Positions 34,050 to 46,450 of a DNA stretch of 64,000 nt are shown here, in pieces; the first letter of the stretch is position 1, and every line of letters starts with the position of its first letter. This DNA is from Schistocerca nitens (lineage: Eukaryota > Arthropoda > Insecta > Orthoptera > Acrididae). The position numbers and the translations under genes are program-made. The stretch is from the NCBI RefSeq assembly GCF_023898315.1, contig NC_064616.1, forward strand, positions 545,715,602 to 545,779,601. Direction: 5' to 3'. The notes under the pieces are model-generated. The model was not told the origin of the DNA, did no database searches, and was given only the letters and a program-made list of their open reading frames with translations.

Positions 34050-35600
34050 ATCGTCGATGGCCAACATGTCCTGACGCTAGTCGATCTAATGGGCTTGTTT
34101 CTCTGTAATGGCGAATGCTTATCGTCGTCCAGTAAATGAGACTACGTTCCATTACATGATAAAAGTTTTGCCGAAAATCGCAAATGGGAAATACATGTTT
34201 TGCAAGAACAACTATCAATGACAGACCACGTACTTTCGAATTTGACGTTTTAACAGTGTATAGCAACGATATTCTTGGATGGGACTTGTTGCAGGTAACA
34301 TTAGCAGTCAAAGGCCGTGGAAGATCACAGCTCCAGATGGAAAACCTATTCCAGCAACCGCACAAACAATGTTTATGTTGGGCGATTGTTTGCCGTTGAA
34401 GACAATCGTTATCCCGCCATCGATGATACGAGCTTCTGTATTCAATATGAATTCTCACTCCAAGTGTAAAGCTTTTTTCGACTGCGAAAAGCTAGTCAGA
34501 TTTACAAAAGAAATCTACATTCCAGCGACCATCGTAATCTTTATAGGTGGTCAAGGAGAAGTTTTGTTCACTGTTACGAGCAGCCTAAAGGTATGTGCAT
34601 ATGGACAGTCGAAATAAGCCAGAAATGGCAGCTTAGTGTAATCGACGAAAAGCCCTGCAACACAACCACTACAGAAAATGCAGGTGAAGAAGTTACTGTC
34701 GAATTGTCACTAGGATTTGACCTGACCAAAGAACAACGTTGGTGAGTGTTAGCCGTTCCGCGCCTTTTTTCGAATGCGTCCAACCCTGGAGTGGACAAAG
34801 ACAAAGAGTCCCATGGTAGAACACCATAACAACTCTGGGGACCATCCACCTAGTAACCAGCACTATTACAGGGTGTCGCTGGCTAAACCACGCATAATTC
34901 TGGGGGAATTGGGAAAGGTGCTGCATGATAACATAATTAAACGTTTAGAGTCGGTGGTCTTCCCCTGCGATCTTCATGAAGGACTGCACATTTCTCTTCT
35001 GCATGGACTACCTATGATTGAGCAAAATAGTAAATAATTATGTGTAGCTACTGACAGCCTGGACCACTTGAAAGGCGCAAACTATTTATCAGCTATGGAA
35101 ATGGAAATAGGCTGCTGGAAAATAGAAGTTGACTGGGAACAGACTGTCTTCATAGCTCCTGACAGTCACTGTTGGTTCAAAGTTATGATGTTAAGACTGT
35201 GTAACTCTCCCGCCACGTTTGAATATATGACTGCTAACCTGCTTTGACATCGTAAATGGACGATGGCTCTTTGCTATATAGACAATATTGTCGTTCCTTC
35301 GAAGACATTTGAAAAACATCTAAGTTACCAGACAAATACGTTGAAGAGCATTCAGTTGGAAGACATCCATCTGAATATAAAAAAGTGCCTCTTCACCACC
35401 AAAGAAATAAAAATCCGTGTACAGCTAATGAATGGCACAGGAATCCATCCCGATTCAGAGAAAAATAAAAGCAGTCATTCGTTAATATTGTGAAATGTTT
35501 TCTCTCAATGTGACCATACTGGTGTCGATTCATAAAAGTTTTTGCATTAGCCCTTTGCAAGTACTACTGCAGGGAGACGCCTAATTTTCCTGTAACGTGA
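34050..35600 (+). pseudogene. gypsy protease and reverse transcriptase relic
   Basis: VDGQHVLTLVDLMGLF near 34060 is a degraded protease active site with the D-T-G disrupted. RT motifs follow from about 34860: HISLLHGLPMIEQ, DSLDHLKGANYLSAMEMEIG, CWKIEVDWEQTVFIAPDS, LCNSPATFEYM and WTMALCYIDNIVVPSKTF. The catalytic box reads YIDN at 35275-35286 in place of YxDD, so the second catalytic aspartate is lost. The C-terminal part NIKKCLFTTKEIKI completes the domain. It is dead. Confidence 0.78.
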
Positions 35601-35639
35601 TATAAGAGAGACCTTTTCTCTCCTTAAAGACGAACTAAT

Positions 35640-36410
35640 ACCTTCACTACTAGCATTGCTTTCACATTAAAAAAATATCTCGACAAAACTTCGCATCGCT
35701 GCTACCAAATGTGGGATACTCCCAATTATCATGCAAATTTAGGGAAGTACAGAAAAGGCAATAACTTACGCATACAGTGTACTCTCAGAGCCAGAGATGA
35801 CCTACCCTACACCTGAGAAGGAATGCCTTACAGGTGCTTCGGCCATCAACAATTTCTAGTCGTATTTATTTGGCAAATTAGTCACCGCTGTGAGGGAATA
35901 TTTCAAAAATGGTTCAAATGGCTCTGAGCACTATGGGACTCAACTGCTGTGGTCATTAGTCCCCTAGAACTTAGAACTACTTTAACCTAACTAACCTAAG
36001 GACATCACAAACATCCATGCCCGAGGCAGGATTCGAACCTGCGACCGCAGCAGTCGCACGGTTCCGGACTGCGCGCCTAGAACCGCGAGACCACCGCGGC
36101 CGGCTGTGAGGGAATATTATTCTATATGCTAGGTGACTACACAGAAAGATCTGTAGGATCAACTGGCGAGATGAGCACTGACGCCTTAGGTGTAGGATGT
36201 CACTGTGGGATACAAAAGTGGATGCAAACACAAGGACACCCACTGTCTTTCAAGGAATACTTTGATGGAATACAGCAGCATGAATGTAGCCACAGTGGTC
36301 GATTTCTTAAATGACATTGCTCCTGAACAAAGAGAAGATCCAGCACTGCTGAAAACGATAGATACCTTGAAGGAGGAACCATCCACCGAGAGTCCCAATT
36401 AATGAACTGA
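35640..36410 (+). pseudogene. gypsy RNase H relic, interrupted by a SINE
   Basis: Before the SINE, a stretch near 35760-35860 retains the pattern of the domain (AYSVLS, then EKECL). After it, SGCKHKDTHCLSRNTL at about 36217-36264 is the familiar end of gypsy RNase H (HxxADALSRNP). This is followed by the linker LNDIAPEQREDPALLKTI that leads to integrase. Confidence 0.65.
35903..36103 (-). mobile_element. tRNA-derived SINE (first family) with target duplication
   Basis: This is a minus-strand copy flanked by a 15-bp direct repeat, CTGTGAGGGAATATT (35888-35902 and 36104-36118). It interrupts the degraded gypsy RNase H and is therefore younger than that insertion. Confidence 0.95.
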
Positions 36411-36639
36411 AAATTGCATAAGAGGAACTATGATCGAGTCGGACAGACATGATGGCTTATCATCCCAACATGTCTAAGGCCAGCAGTCCTGAAGTATTTC
36501 CATGATGCTCAACATTTGGTCACATGGGATTCGTGGAGACTCCAGACAGAGTCAACACAGGTATCACTGTCCAGATCTCTACCAATTCTTTAGTCAGTAT
36601 GTGTGTCACTGTAAGGAATGATAGTGGCAGAAGGATGTG

Positions 36640-36954
36640 GTACAATTAGCTCCAGTGCACCTACTACCAATTCTTCCTGCAGCAGAGCCATTTCATGGAA
36701 TAGGAATTGGCCTACTGGGGAGGTTCCCGAAATCGACCAACGGAAATTGATAGATACTCAGCACTGACTACTTCGCCCGCTGTGCTGTCACCATGCTGGG
36801 CTGACTGCTGGAGCTGTGGATATTCCGGAGTTCCTTTTTCACGACATAATTTTCAAGCACAGAGTATCCCACGGGAAGTTCTCTATCCTCAGAAAAGTTT
36901 CCCAGTCGAGACTGGTATCAGAATTCATTTCACATTGTCACATCACCTAAAGGG
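36640..36954 (+). pseudogene. gypsy integrase relic, 5' piece
   Basis: Fragments FHGIGIGLLG-like and EIDQRKLIDTQH, then TAGAVDIPEFLFHDIIFKHR and VSEFISH, follow the integrase core (LGRFP..., AVDIANFLLHDIIL, GREF). Frames change several times. It breaks at about 36954 and resumes at 38638. Confidence 0.65.
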
Positions 36955-38637
36955 TGACAACTGCCATCCAATATTTAAACCCCGTTCTCTATTAAAGAGA
37001 GTGAGAGATGATGCTAGCTAGTTACCTCTCTAGATCTCTTACCTAATTAACCACCCTAGCGGAACTGTTGACAACAGAGTTGATGAAGGCTAATTTTCGG
37101 CCCAGCAATAGATGAGTGGGTGCGGTAATCACATAGTTTTAATTATGCACAGAGTAACTAGCTATAAAATGAAATTCAAAAATGTGTCAAATACCTGAAT
37201 CTATTAGCACAAATTTATTTCGTTTATGACATTGCTACGTAATTCAGTTAAAGTTACTCCAGATGCGACGACATTAATAATAAACACAAAACAAGACAAA
37301 ACTGAAGTGAATTACGGTTGGCAAAGTTCAGGAATGAAAACTCATTATGGTAAATTCAGCTCTGTAACATGTTAAACTTTCAGTGAATCAAATCCACGAT
37401 TCGACAACAGTGGCTCCATGCATACTTGGAATATCAGTCGTAATGCAGCTGTGCCATGCAAGTAAAACCTACCCGTGACTTTATTACGGATTATTAAATA
37501 CAGTGCGATATATACCACCTGTGCAGCCAGTAAATTTCACCATCCTTGGACTATGAACGTGCTGGCAGCAGGTGGTGACGATGATTCGCTAAGTCATCCT
37601 CAGATTTGCTGCATTGTCCTCAGATGACGTCTGAGCCACAAGTGTGCTCTGCAAAGTCACCGCTCAGAGCTGCGTGTGGAATATGCAGTGTGTCTGCCGA
37701 GTGTAAAGGGCGAAGGGACTGATGCAAACAGAGGCCGAAGTGTCCGCTCTGTAATCAGTCTGAAGTCACTCTACCCGTAACTCAGTCCGAAGTGAAGTTA
37801 ACCGCTAAGAGGGCGTCAATTCTGCAGACGTTTGTCGCCTTTAAGGTAGCAATTTCGAATCAGAAATTAACATTTTTGCTCCTCCAACGAAAAAATTAAG
37901 CAGACGCTTCTGTACTCCCACCACTGTAAGTAGTAATGGGGCCCTTCAAATCAAGTGTATTTAAACCGCACATCCAGATATTTGCGTCTCAAAATTTTAT
38001 ATTGTGATACTCCAGCCGATCCAGATGTCTTATAACTAGTCGCTGAATAGGTGGCCGAAACTTGTGACCCCCCTTATCAGGGTCTCCCTGTGTCTGTTAC
38101 AAAGTTTTCTAGATCGATAATTCCCCCAGATTGTTTCCTCTTAAGAACGACTCAAAAATTATCTATTTTGTCAAATCCTTTTTCCCCTAGGAAAACGCTT
38201 CGCAGAATATCCAGTAGTATTAAGTTACAAAAAGCCCGTCGTTTACTGTCTCACCAGGAAGCGGAAGGAGTACAATGAAGTGCTACTTCCAGCATCTGTC
38301 GTTCCACTACCTGGGACTGGCACCAGAGGCCGACGCATTACCTGCCCGCTAAGCCAGTGGGGGTTGGAATGGTTCTTCTGTTGAACTGCCTTTGGTGCTC
38401 TGTGGGAGGCACAATAGGCCGAAACCGTCTTCGCAAGTATCTAGTGTATGAAATGGAATATCGACAAGTGTATGAATGGAAGAACGGAATGGATGTAATT
38501 TGAATGTATCTGTTTCTGTCTTAATAAAAACGATAAAATAATAAAATATTTCATCATAGTAATTGATTTTCACATAACAAAATAAGGAAAATCATATGAA
38601 GATGTAGGTTTACAGATCAGACTGACTCTAATTTCTA
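36955..38637. mobile_element. Unidentified insertion splitting gypsy integrase
   Basis: The integrase reading stops here and resumes on the far side with the next expected motif (QQTNGLTEHF), so about 1.7 kb has been inserted. The insert has no domain that I can recognise; a 75-codon frame at 38051-38278 is uncharacterised. It could be an LTR or a non-autonomous element. Confidence 0.55.
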
Positions 38638-39123
38638 ATCTAATCATCAGCAGACGAATGGCCTCACAGAACATTTTATAGAACGTTGACACATATGCTC
38701 TCGATGCACTCTGATGTCGAACAGAGGGACTGCGATAGAATGCTGCCTATCATGACATTAGCATACAATACAGCTAGCAAGACAATACACAGTTTTCCCT
38801 GTTCCATGGTCGCAAGGCTGAAACGACTATCGATACGCTGCAACCGTTTCATACGGACGATACTCAAGAGACTACCTCATTACCAGGACCGAAGAAGCAA
38901 AACAGCAGACCCGCATGCGATGAAGACTCTAGAAGCCCAGGAAACAGACCAAATACGCCATAATGCCAAGCAGCAGACAGTGCCACTCTGCCTTGGGGAC
39001 ATAAATTATAATTTTCTGCCTGAGTGGAAAGTGGAACTGTGGGAAAAGTTACAAAAACGCTGCTTCGGGCCATATCGTATCCATTGTCGCTTGTCGGACG
39101 TCACGTGCGAACTCGAGGATTAG
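38638..39123 (+). pseudogene. gypsy integrase relic, 3' piece
   Basis: HQQTNGLTEHF near 38650 is the HPQTNG integrase signature. It is followed by MLSMHSDVEQRDCDRMLPIM, LAYNTASKTIHSFPCSMV and EAQETDQIRHNAKQQTVPLC, then KRCFGPYRIHCRLSDVTCEL, the C-terminal DNA-binding part. A 145-codon frame (38686-39123) is still open here, better preserved than the rest of the element. Confidence 0.78.
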
Positions 39124-39540
39124 GACCCTTCATCAAAAACACAAAAGCACAGACACGACTCCCATGCCCTACGTATGAATTCCTACTACAGTCCTGAGTC
39201 ACAGATCGATGATGGGGATTTCTAGCCCAAGGAAACTGAAGACTCGATGGACCATCCCGAAGCTTTTGTGGACAAGGCTACCTTCGATGTTCATCATAGG
39301 ATGTGGCAGTACGACAATGCGCTGCCATACAAAGATCACTGACAAGATGTACGCCCATGGTGATGTAGTCGGCTGCAGTGATCACCTGAAACAGCAGTCG
39401 CTATTTCTCCAGGAGAAGGTGCAATGCCACGAGCTGTATTACATGCATTGTGTCGTAGTAGTTAGCGTCGTTGGCGGGCATCCTTCGAGTCACCAATTTA
39501 AACCCAACTACAATAAATTATTTGTTACTCACCATTTATG

Positions 39541-41640
39541 ATTTTTGGAAGATTCTCGAAATATCTTATGTTTGTAATACTTATATTTTACAGAATATTC
39601 GCTGTTAATGTAAACAGAGGAATTCTCAGTCATGGATGTCAGTTCTGTTCTGGCTGGACGTCCGCAATAAGCGTGCTTCCACTGGTAAGTGTTGCATTTC
39701 ATTGACTACTTGAACTTGGATTTGGACTTACGACGTGACACTATAATGTACTGTGATTCTGTCTCTGTAATAAATGAGAGCTTACGAAAGCAGTGTAATA
39801 AGAAACAGCAGAAAAACTTTTAATCTAATCCCCTTGAATAATATTTCCAACCGGATGGGCACTCTTTCTATAACAGTATTTTTTTTTTAGTTTCTTTAAT
39901 TTGGTTAATGAAGCTACTCGTGGATACTTGTGTTTGTACTACGTATTTGTGATTTTTCTTGCAAAAACGTTTTCCGATGTATTATTAGCTAAGGTACCTT
40001 CCTCGCTGCTGTTACTGATGGTTGCAGATGATCGGCGCAAAGCTGCTTTAAACGTTAGGTATTTGAGCTCGTGGCGGTAACATTAACTGCGAAATCTATC
40101 TGTGTTAATAAATGACAGCAGCATAAAAAGTGGGGTTTCTCCTCGAAATACGAGCTATTTTTCGATAGGTTTAGCTTATTGTTTTTTGTGTCGATGATTC
40201 GAGACTTCCAGTATAAAGATAATGCTTCTTCTTAGCAACACACGAGGAACTTCAACTTGCTTTTGTAATAGAAGGGGCTAAATATTCTGTAACGCTTAGC
40301 TTATAACCAGCAGCACCATAGCAGCCACCGTTAAGCTGACCACAGTTTCCGTATTCTCTGCTATATGCGTTACTGCAGTGGCAGATCATTTCCACGTGGT
40401 GGAGCAGGTGGCGACAGAGATGAGTAAGCAGTTCAGCAGGGTGCGGGTGGATCTCATCACTAATGCGCACCTGTGCACGAAGTTTGGCGTCCAGTGGCCG
40501 GACTGCGTGCTCGCGTCGATAACGATGCTTTCGGGTATAAAACTGAACTGATAATGGACTGCACGAACAGATCGACCTCTCGGCACTCACTTTCTTTCGA
40601 ACACAGGTTGGCCAGATTATAGATTCCCTGTTTCCTTTTCGTGTTTCACTCACCTGAGTTCTTTTATACCATTTACATAAAACTGTATATAGAATTTAGT
40701 GCTTCCTTGCTGCTGTGTGTACTGAAAGCTACATGGTATGTGGAAATATGTGGAGTTTTTGTGACACATACAAGAATAACCTATTTACAAATTAAACGTG
40801 TGAGAAGGTGGTATTCTTAGAGTCTAACGTGAAATTCGATACATTCGAAAGAATAATTGACAAAATTATTAGGACAGGTTCAGTAGAAATAAATGTATTA
40901 CCTGCACTCGATTAATGAGCCTGATTAGATGATTTTTGGAACTTTCGTTACATCACACGTGCACTGGTTCAGTGACACACATTTACTGCGGGGATCACTT
41001 TAATGTACTCAGAACTCCAGAAGGGTACGAGAATGATACGACACAGCTGTCTCATTGACTAGCGCAGCAAGGCTGTAGGGCTTTTCTGGCCACAGGCAAT
41101 GCAGAGGACAATGCTCGGCTTGCTTCTAGTCTGACAGTTAAGTAGCGGGGTGGGGGATGACTACTGCACCGTGACATCTCTATTCTGGACTGGTCGAGGC
41201 TAATCTTCTGCAGTCTGATAGTTCCTGGATCATAGACTTGGGATTTGGAGCCACAGTCATCAGAGACCCCAAGTAGTGTGCAAATGAAACTCGTGCTGTT
41301 CGCTGATGTCTCTTCAACTGTTCTATGAAGGCGACTATGCTGCCGGATTGAGAAAAATGAGTATGGCCAACCGCCCACTAGCCTGAGACCTGATGGGAAT
41401 ATGTTTAACTGATCTGCACCATTAGCTGTGTCACATAACAATATGAAGTTTTCTCCAGGAGAATAGGTTACTGAATATAGCTGGCTACCACAGAGATATT
41501 TGATGGTTTTATTTTGCCATAAAATTGTGATCCATTAGATGAAGCGACCAGTAAAAGTATCTGTATGTAGCTGACTCTTTCAGTCCTGTATTGCGAACCG
41601 TAACATGATTACGACGATGGTGCGACAATGATTTAACCCA
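39541..41640. other. No gene recognised
   Basis: The left part probably holds the gypsy 3' end (possible LTR near 39600-39800, not paired). Minus-strand frames at 40252-40653 and 41052-41441 carry no recognisable domain and are not called. The rest is AT-rich. Confidence 0.45.
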
Positions 41641-41649
41641 CCAGTTACA

Positions 41650-42040
41650 ACAGATCTAGGTTCCGTTGCAGCAGATGCTTAATGTATGCATTCTAAAAGC
41701 ATTTTTGTTGTTGCAAGAAAGAAGCGATGGGGCGACAATGTCTTTGAAGGAGTTCCCGAATATGCTGGTCCATGAACTTATTAACACATGAAATGGCACA
41801 TCGTCAAGAAGTTGCAAAATTCGAAATGTAAACAAATTCAAACAGATGGTGCCTCAAGAACTGAGAGAAACGGAGTCTGAACACACGCCAGTACAATGAG
41901 GAACTCACCGGTGTGCACACTGCAGCACAAAAGCTGAACTTCACAGAAGAAAATGGCGTCCTAACGTGTGTAATGTGGGATTTTGCATAGGCAAAGTCCA
42001 AAATAGTTTTAAAAAATACCACTCTAAATATTAGATGCTT
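41650..42040 (+). pseudogene. Possible piggyBac transposase C-terminal relic
   Basis: Scattered-frame pieces give FPNMLVHELINT, KFKQMVPQELRETESEHTPV, and then a cysteine-rich end HRCAHCSTKAELHRRKWRPN followed by VCNVGFCI and KKYHSK. The C-x2-C, then C-x4-C plus histidine pattern just before the end fits the zinc-binding tail of piggyBac transposases. The DDD catalytic core was not recognised upstream, so the assignment rests on the tail only. Confidence 0.45.
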
Positions 42041-42149
42041 CAAGGCCATGTGTCCCAGTGGTTTCGCAGTAAAACCACCTTCATTACAGATCTAATTGTT
42101 TTATTTTTAAACATTTTTCTTGTATTCATCACTTATAAAATCAATAAAA

Positions 42150-42343
42150 ATGTTTCAAATGGCCCTGAGCACTATGCGACTTAGCTTCTGAGGTCATCAG
42201 TCGCCTAGAACTTAGAACTAAACCTAACTAACCTAAGGACATCACACACATCCATTCCCGAGGCAGGATTCGAACTTGCGACCGTAGCGGTCGCTCGGCT
42301 CCAGACTGTAGCACCTAGAACCGCACGGCCACTCCGGCCTGCG
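42150..42343 (-). mobile_element. tRNA-derived SINE (first family) with target duplication
   Basis: It is flanked by ATCAATAAAA at 42140-42149 and 42344-42353. The B-box region reads GGATTCGAACTTGCGACC, one change from the other copies, and several other substitutions suggest an older copy. Confidence 0.92.
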
Positions 42344-42353
42344 ATCAATAAAA

Positions 42354-43899
42354 GTGAATTTTGTGAAAGTTATTATAAGTTTACTTATTTTTGACATATT
42401 GAGACTCAAAGGGTTAAGTATATTGTGCAAATGACAACGACCCTACCCACACTATTGCAGTTAATCACCTTATCCACGAACTCGTAACTTATGTATGTAA
42501 ATATAACTAATTCTAACATGCTCGTACTCATAGTCCTAAAGAATCCTAACATACAAATACCTAAATAACCTAACATGCATGTACTGACTTGATATCATAA
42601 TTTTATTTTTATTTCACAAATAAAGACTGTAATACATTGTCAATCTTCCGAACGAGCATTTCTTTTATACAAAGTTCTCGTATCTCCTATGGAAACTAAC
42701 AAGCATCTATCATATTGAAAATGTACAACCAGATGATCATTGAGAATATGGCAAAACTGCACGCATATGCCATTATTACCTTCTGTCTGTACTGTGTTTA
42801 CCACAATTTAAATTTCATCCTCCTGTACGGTCTGGAAGTTTTCATTATTTTTATTTGTCAGTATATCATTTCTTCTTTACCTGCCAGCAGGTGCATGGAA
42901 TCTCCATTCTCCTGAAAGAAATTAACATGTAACTTGAATTAAGAACAGCCTATATCACACATCACCAACTCCTGATGCTGGCCTTAGTAAAGTAGCTGGT
43001 AGGTCATTCTACTGGTAGTTTCTGCTGTTCAAAGTGCCTTTCTGTAATCATTTTGGTGTGCCTTTGCTATCTCTCAATCAGCAAAAGACAATGTTTGTGC
43101 TCCCATACAGCGTCATATTCTACTATGAAAGTACGAAACACTTTCCACTTCGAACACCGCCCTCTGAAGTTCCCTGGCGTCAAAAGGCTATAACATTGAA
43201 TTGAAAACGTCCATTCGTATCACTGGCAATGATAAAAAGCAACAAATCATCGTATGTGACATGGATCTGCGTCGGTGGAATGAACAAGAGCACAAAAATC
43301 AGCTACAATGCCTCTCAACAATTTTACTACTCGACAACTTTAACGACCAATGAAAAACGAGTGCATCACAAGAGGAACAGTTTCATATTTCGTCACCCCA
43401 ATAGCCAAACACATTAAACTTCTGAAGTATAAAGGATTTCTTAATTGGAAACTCCTTCGGCAACGTTTAGTGTGGGTGTATGTGATAGTCGCTGCCGCTT
43501 CCACCACACACCATATAATCTGCACTTCTTTTTCCACGTTGATTGCTGATGTGTTTCAAAGAGTTCTTCTTTATTACTTAGCAGTCATTGATCATAAAGT
43601 ATGGTGCCCTGCTTCCTGATCACAGTAGCTTCACAACTTTTCCCTTGCTTTGCTGTTTGGATCTAACTTATATATTCAATAACGGGCTGCATTTGGCCGT
43701 TATGATACACACCGACTGCCCTTTGAATTTTGCTGTTTATAGGTGGCATGCATTAATATGTGCGGTTTTGCATACATGTAATGGACCATTCTGCACTGAA
43801 AAGAGCTTGTGGCAGAGATTCTTCTCTTTGACAGAAGGGAATACCAGTCCATGACTTCTTTCCTGCATGGTACTCCGCCACTCGTGCCTTCTAGTCTGC
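42354..43899. other. No gene recognised
   Basis: AT-rich sequence with several short overlapping frames on both strands (for example 43350-43619 and 43588-43854) and no domain. The right part may hold the 3' end of the adjacent minus-strand gypsy element. Confidence 0.45.
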
Positions 43900-43979
43900 C
43901 TTCTCCTTCCTCTACCTCCCCACCTCACACATATTGTCCAAAGCCTGTTAAGTAAGTGCGCAATACTTTACCCGTTTCC

Positions 43980-44530
43980 GGAGCGGAAATTCCACCTGCT
44001 GTCTATTCTTCTCAGAATGTCTACCTTTCAGTACTATTAACGGTGGCAACTGTTTGGAAATGAAGTTTCTTATTTATCACAGTTAGGAATTCCCAGAGAA
44101 GAACATCCAATATCCCATGTAGTTTAGGGCAGTATACGAGACATGAATTGCAGAGTTTCCTCATAATATATTCTACAGTGTTCGAACTCAAATGTTATGC
44201 AGATACATATGTGGTTTGCATCCTATTAGTGGGGTCTGCCGCTGTTCTGATTTCAACTGCGTTTCAGTGTCAGTTATGATTCAGTCTGCTTATCCTATTT
44301 GTGACAGGAAATCTTTGCATTCTATGTGGGACACAGTGAGTGTAGTAGCCCTACGTGGTTGTGGAAGATTCATGTGTTATGATGTTAACTCCACGAATAT
44401 CTAGATGTACCGATGTCCTGGCCTTGTTACAGGCAATGGTCCCTTTATATCAGTTGTGGTTAGGCATAATTTCTGAGGAATTATGGGGTAAGGTGCTTCT
44501 AGCATTGCCTAGGTGCTTGGTTTAGCCTTC
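43980..44530 (-). pseudogene. gypsy integrase relic
   Basis: Minus-strand fragments DIKGPLPVTRPGHRYI, then IFVE, then PRRATT, and ITDTETQLKSEQ resemble the integrase core (D of the first catalytic position in DIKGPLP; TDNGTQFRS at the second). Stops are frequent. Confidence 0.65.
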
Positions 44531-44865
44531 TGGCAATTCTTGCCGACAGCAAGCTCTTTCCTTATGCTGTGCTCGATTTTGTTGAAATGGAATAACGTTT
44601 CTAATTTTAAGAAACACATACGTGGAACGAAGTGTCCATAGCTCAAATAGGAGCACTAAACGAATTTGTTAAATAACTCTTCTGGTAAGCAATGATCTCA
44701 AGTGAATTTGATAGACTCCACCTATGAAACAAGATTCCCTTTCGTACCAGGCACAACAGCCAGAGAGTTATTTATTCCATGCCTCTATCTTTCCTTCAGC
44801 CGTTGGAGAGCGATGTCTTCTCCTTTTCTTTTGCTATGTCTTGCATAGTTACCGTTACGCAGTTT

Positions 44866-45099
44866 TCAAAGACCCCATTCCTTATAAAGTACAGGCTGAA
44901 ATGGTGAGTGTAGGTGATCTCTAACACTTTGTGTGTCCTCTCTTCTGGTTGCATTGACAATTATACTCGTTTCTCCTGGCACATAGATAATAGAGAAATC
45001 AAATTCCAGCAAATAGGCTACCCAATGGGTTAACATATTACAAGTGAGTTTGACTGTGAAAAGGAATTCTAATATGTGGTGATATTTGGATAGCCTCAT
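44866..45099 (-). pseudogene. gypsy RNase H C-terminus relic
   Basis: A 77-codon open stretch reads TVKLTCNMLTHWVAYLLEFD and FSIIYVPGETSIIVNATRRE. This is the end of gypsy RNase H (KLTSDRLTRWALYLQEFDF..YVPGxxNxVADALSR), with ADALSR changed to VNATRR. Confidence 0.75.
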
Positions 45100-45314
45100 C
45101 TTCCATCCAAACAGGGAGTACCAGAACCTTTGAACTGCTAACCACGCCTAAGGCATCGAGCTTCGTTATGGGGGAACTTTTCTCACTTTTCATCAGTACT
45201 CTACTTCATAAAGTAAAAATCAGCCCACAGGTCAGGATGTGAGAATACAGGTGCAATTATTAGTGTCCCTGACTGCTCTCGAAACTCATTCTCAGCTAGT
45301 TCGCCTCAAATCGA

Positions 45315-45517
45315 CAAAAAAAATTCAAATGGCTCTCAGCACTATGGGACTCACCTGCTGAGGTCATTAGTCCCCTAGAACTTAGAACTAGTTAAACCGA
45401 ACCAACCTAAGGACATCACAAACATCCATGCCCGAGGCAGGATTCGAACCTGCGACCGTAGCGGTCTTGCGGTTCCAGACTGCAGCGCCTTTAACCGCAC
45501 GGCCACTGCGGACGGCT
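45315..45517 (-). mobile_element. tRNA-derived SINE (first family) with target duplication
   Basis: It is flanked by TCAAATCGA at 45306-45314 and 45518-45526. It is inserted between the RNase H and RT parts of the degraded minus-strand gypsy element. Confidence 0.93.
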
Positions 45518-45639
45518 TCAAATCGAGAGCGTCTGCTCTAATGTCAGTGCATAGATACGTAGCCCTGCTAACGAGTCTATCTTTATGAATTTCTTGCAAA
45601 TTTGATAACATCAAGGCAGCCTGTAAAGTCCTTCCGTGT

Positions 45640-46314
45640 CTGAAATGTAGGAAACTGGGTAGCGGGCTGTAATTTCTCTGAATTACGTTTGATCATTTCT
45701 GCCGTTGCAACGTATGTAATCCAAATGTTCAACTTCTATTGTGCCGAAAAATGACTTTTCCGGGCTGACAAGTATTCCATGATTTTTCAATGTACAGAGC
45801 AACACATTCAAAAGTCCTTCCCAGGTCCCTTAGCGATTAAAAGGCCATCGACGTAGCATGTGATATCTCCCATTACGACCTCGTCAAGAATTTCATTTAA
45901 TCTGTGAATTAATTATGCCTAAAATATTTTTAGGCCAAAGGGTAACCGGCTAAATTTGTAGCTAGGGTCTGAGATTAGGATGCCATGTGCTTCAGGATGG
46001 GGGTAACTCGCTTTGCCAGAAACCTTACTGAAGGTCTATTGACGAAAAAACCTTAATCTATGGCACCTCTGTTACAGTTCTTCCCGCTTTTTGGGGTCTG
46101 TCTATTTTCAATGTTATTATTGTAATGATTTATGTGGAATCAAGTACCAAGTGGACCGATCCATCTTCTCAATGACACGTAACGGACTGTTATACGTATA
46201 CACTGCATCTTCTATTATCCCTTCCCGTAACGTTTCCTTATGCGCTTTGGCTAGGTAAGCTAATGGGCAAGCGTACAAAGTTACGAAAAATGTTTCGAGT
46301 TCTTTGGCTCTCAT
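45640..46314 (-). pseudogene. gypsy reverse transcriptase relic, catalytic box YVDG
   Basis: The N-terminal RT part (LREGIIEDAVYTYNSPLRVI followed by EKMDRSTWYLIPHK) is at 46314-46117. It is followed by YKFSRLPFGLKIF and then ITCYVDGLLIA, where the catalytic YVDD is YVDG (45843-45854), so the second Asp is replaced by Gly. Frames are broken throughout. The order matches RT thumb and palm preceding RNase H to the left. Confidence 0.75.
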
Positions 46315-46410
46315 TAACGCGTACTGGAAGCTGTTGGCTACGCATGTCTTCGGCAGGAATATATCGCGATTTTCATGTAGGATTGTGCGCAGTTCTTCTG
46401 TCTGCTGCTC

Positions 46411-46450
46411 CTATGTTCATGATCCGATTTCTATGTTCATGATCCGATTT
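46411..46450. repeat. Perfect 20-bp tandem duplication
   Basis: CTATGTTCATGATCCGATTT occurs twice in a row. It lies in the degraded gypsy between Gag and RT. A local slippage event is likely. Confidence 0.95.

Larger units (their letters stand above)
33420..39540 (+). mobile_element. Degraded Ty3/gypsy retrotransposon (plus strand)
   Basis: Gag, protease, reverse transcriptase, RNase H and integrase remnants occur in the canonical order and on one strand, with many stops and frameshifts. A SINE (35903-36103) interrupts the RNase H part, and an insertion of about 1.7 kb (36955-38637) splits integrase. No LTR pair was identified. Confidence 0.8.

Noticed and set aside
40252..40653. 133-codon minus-strand frame
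   Set aside because: No recognisable domain or repeat relation; treated as chance.
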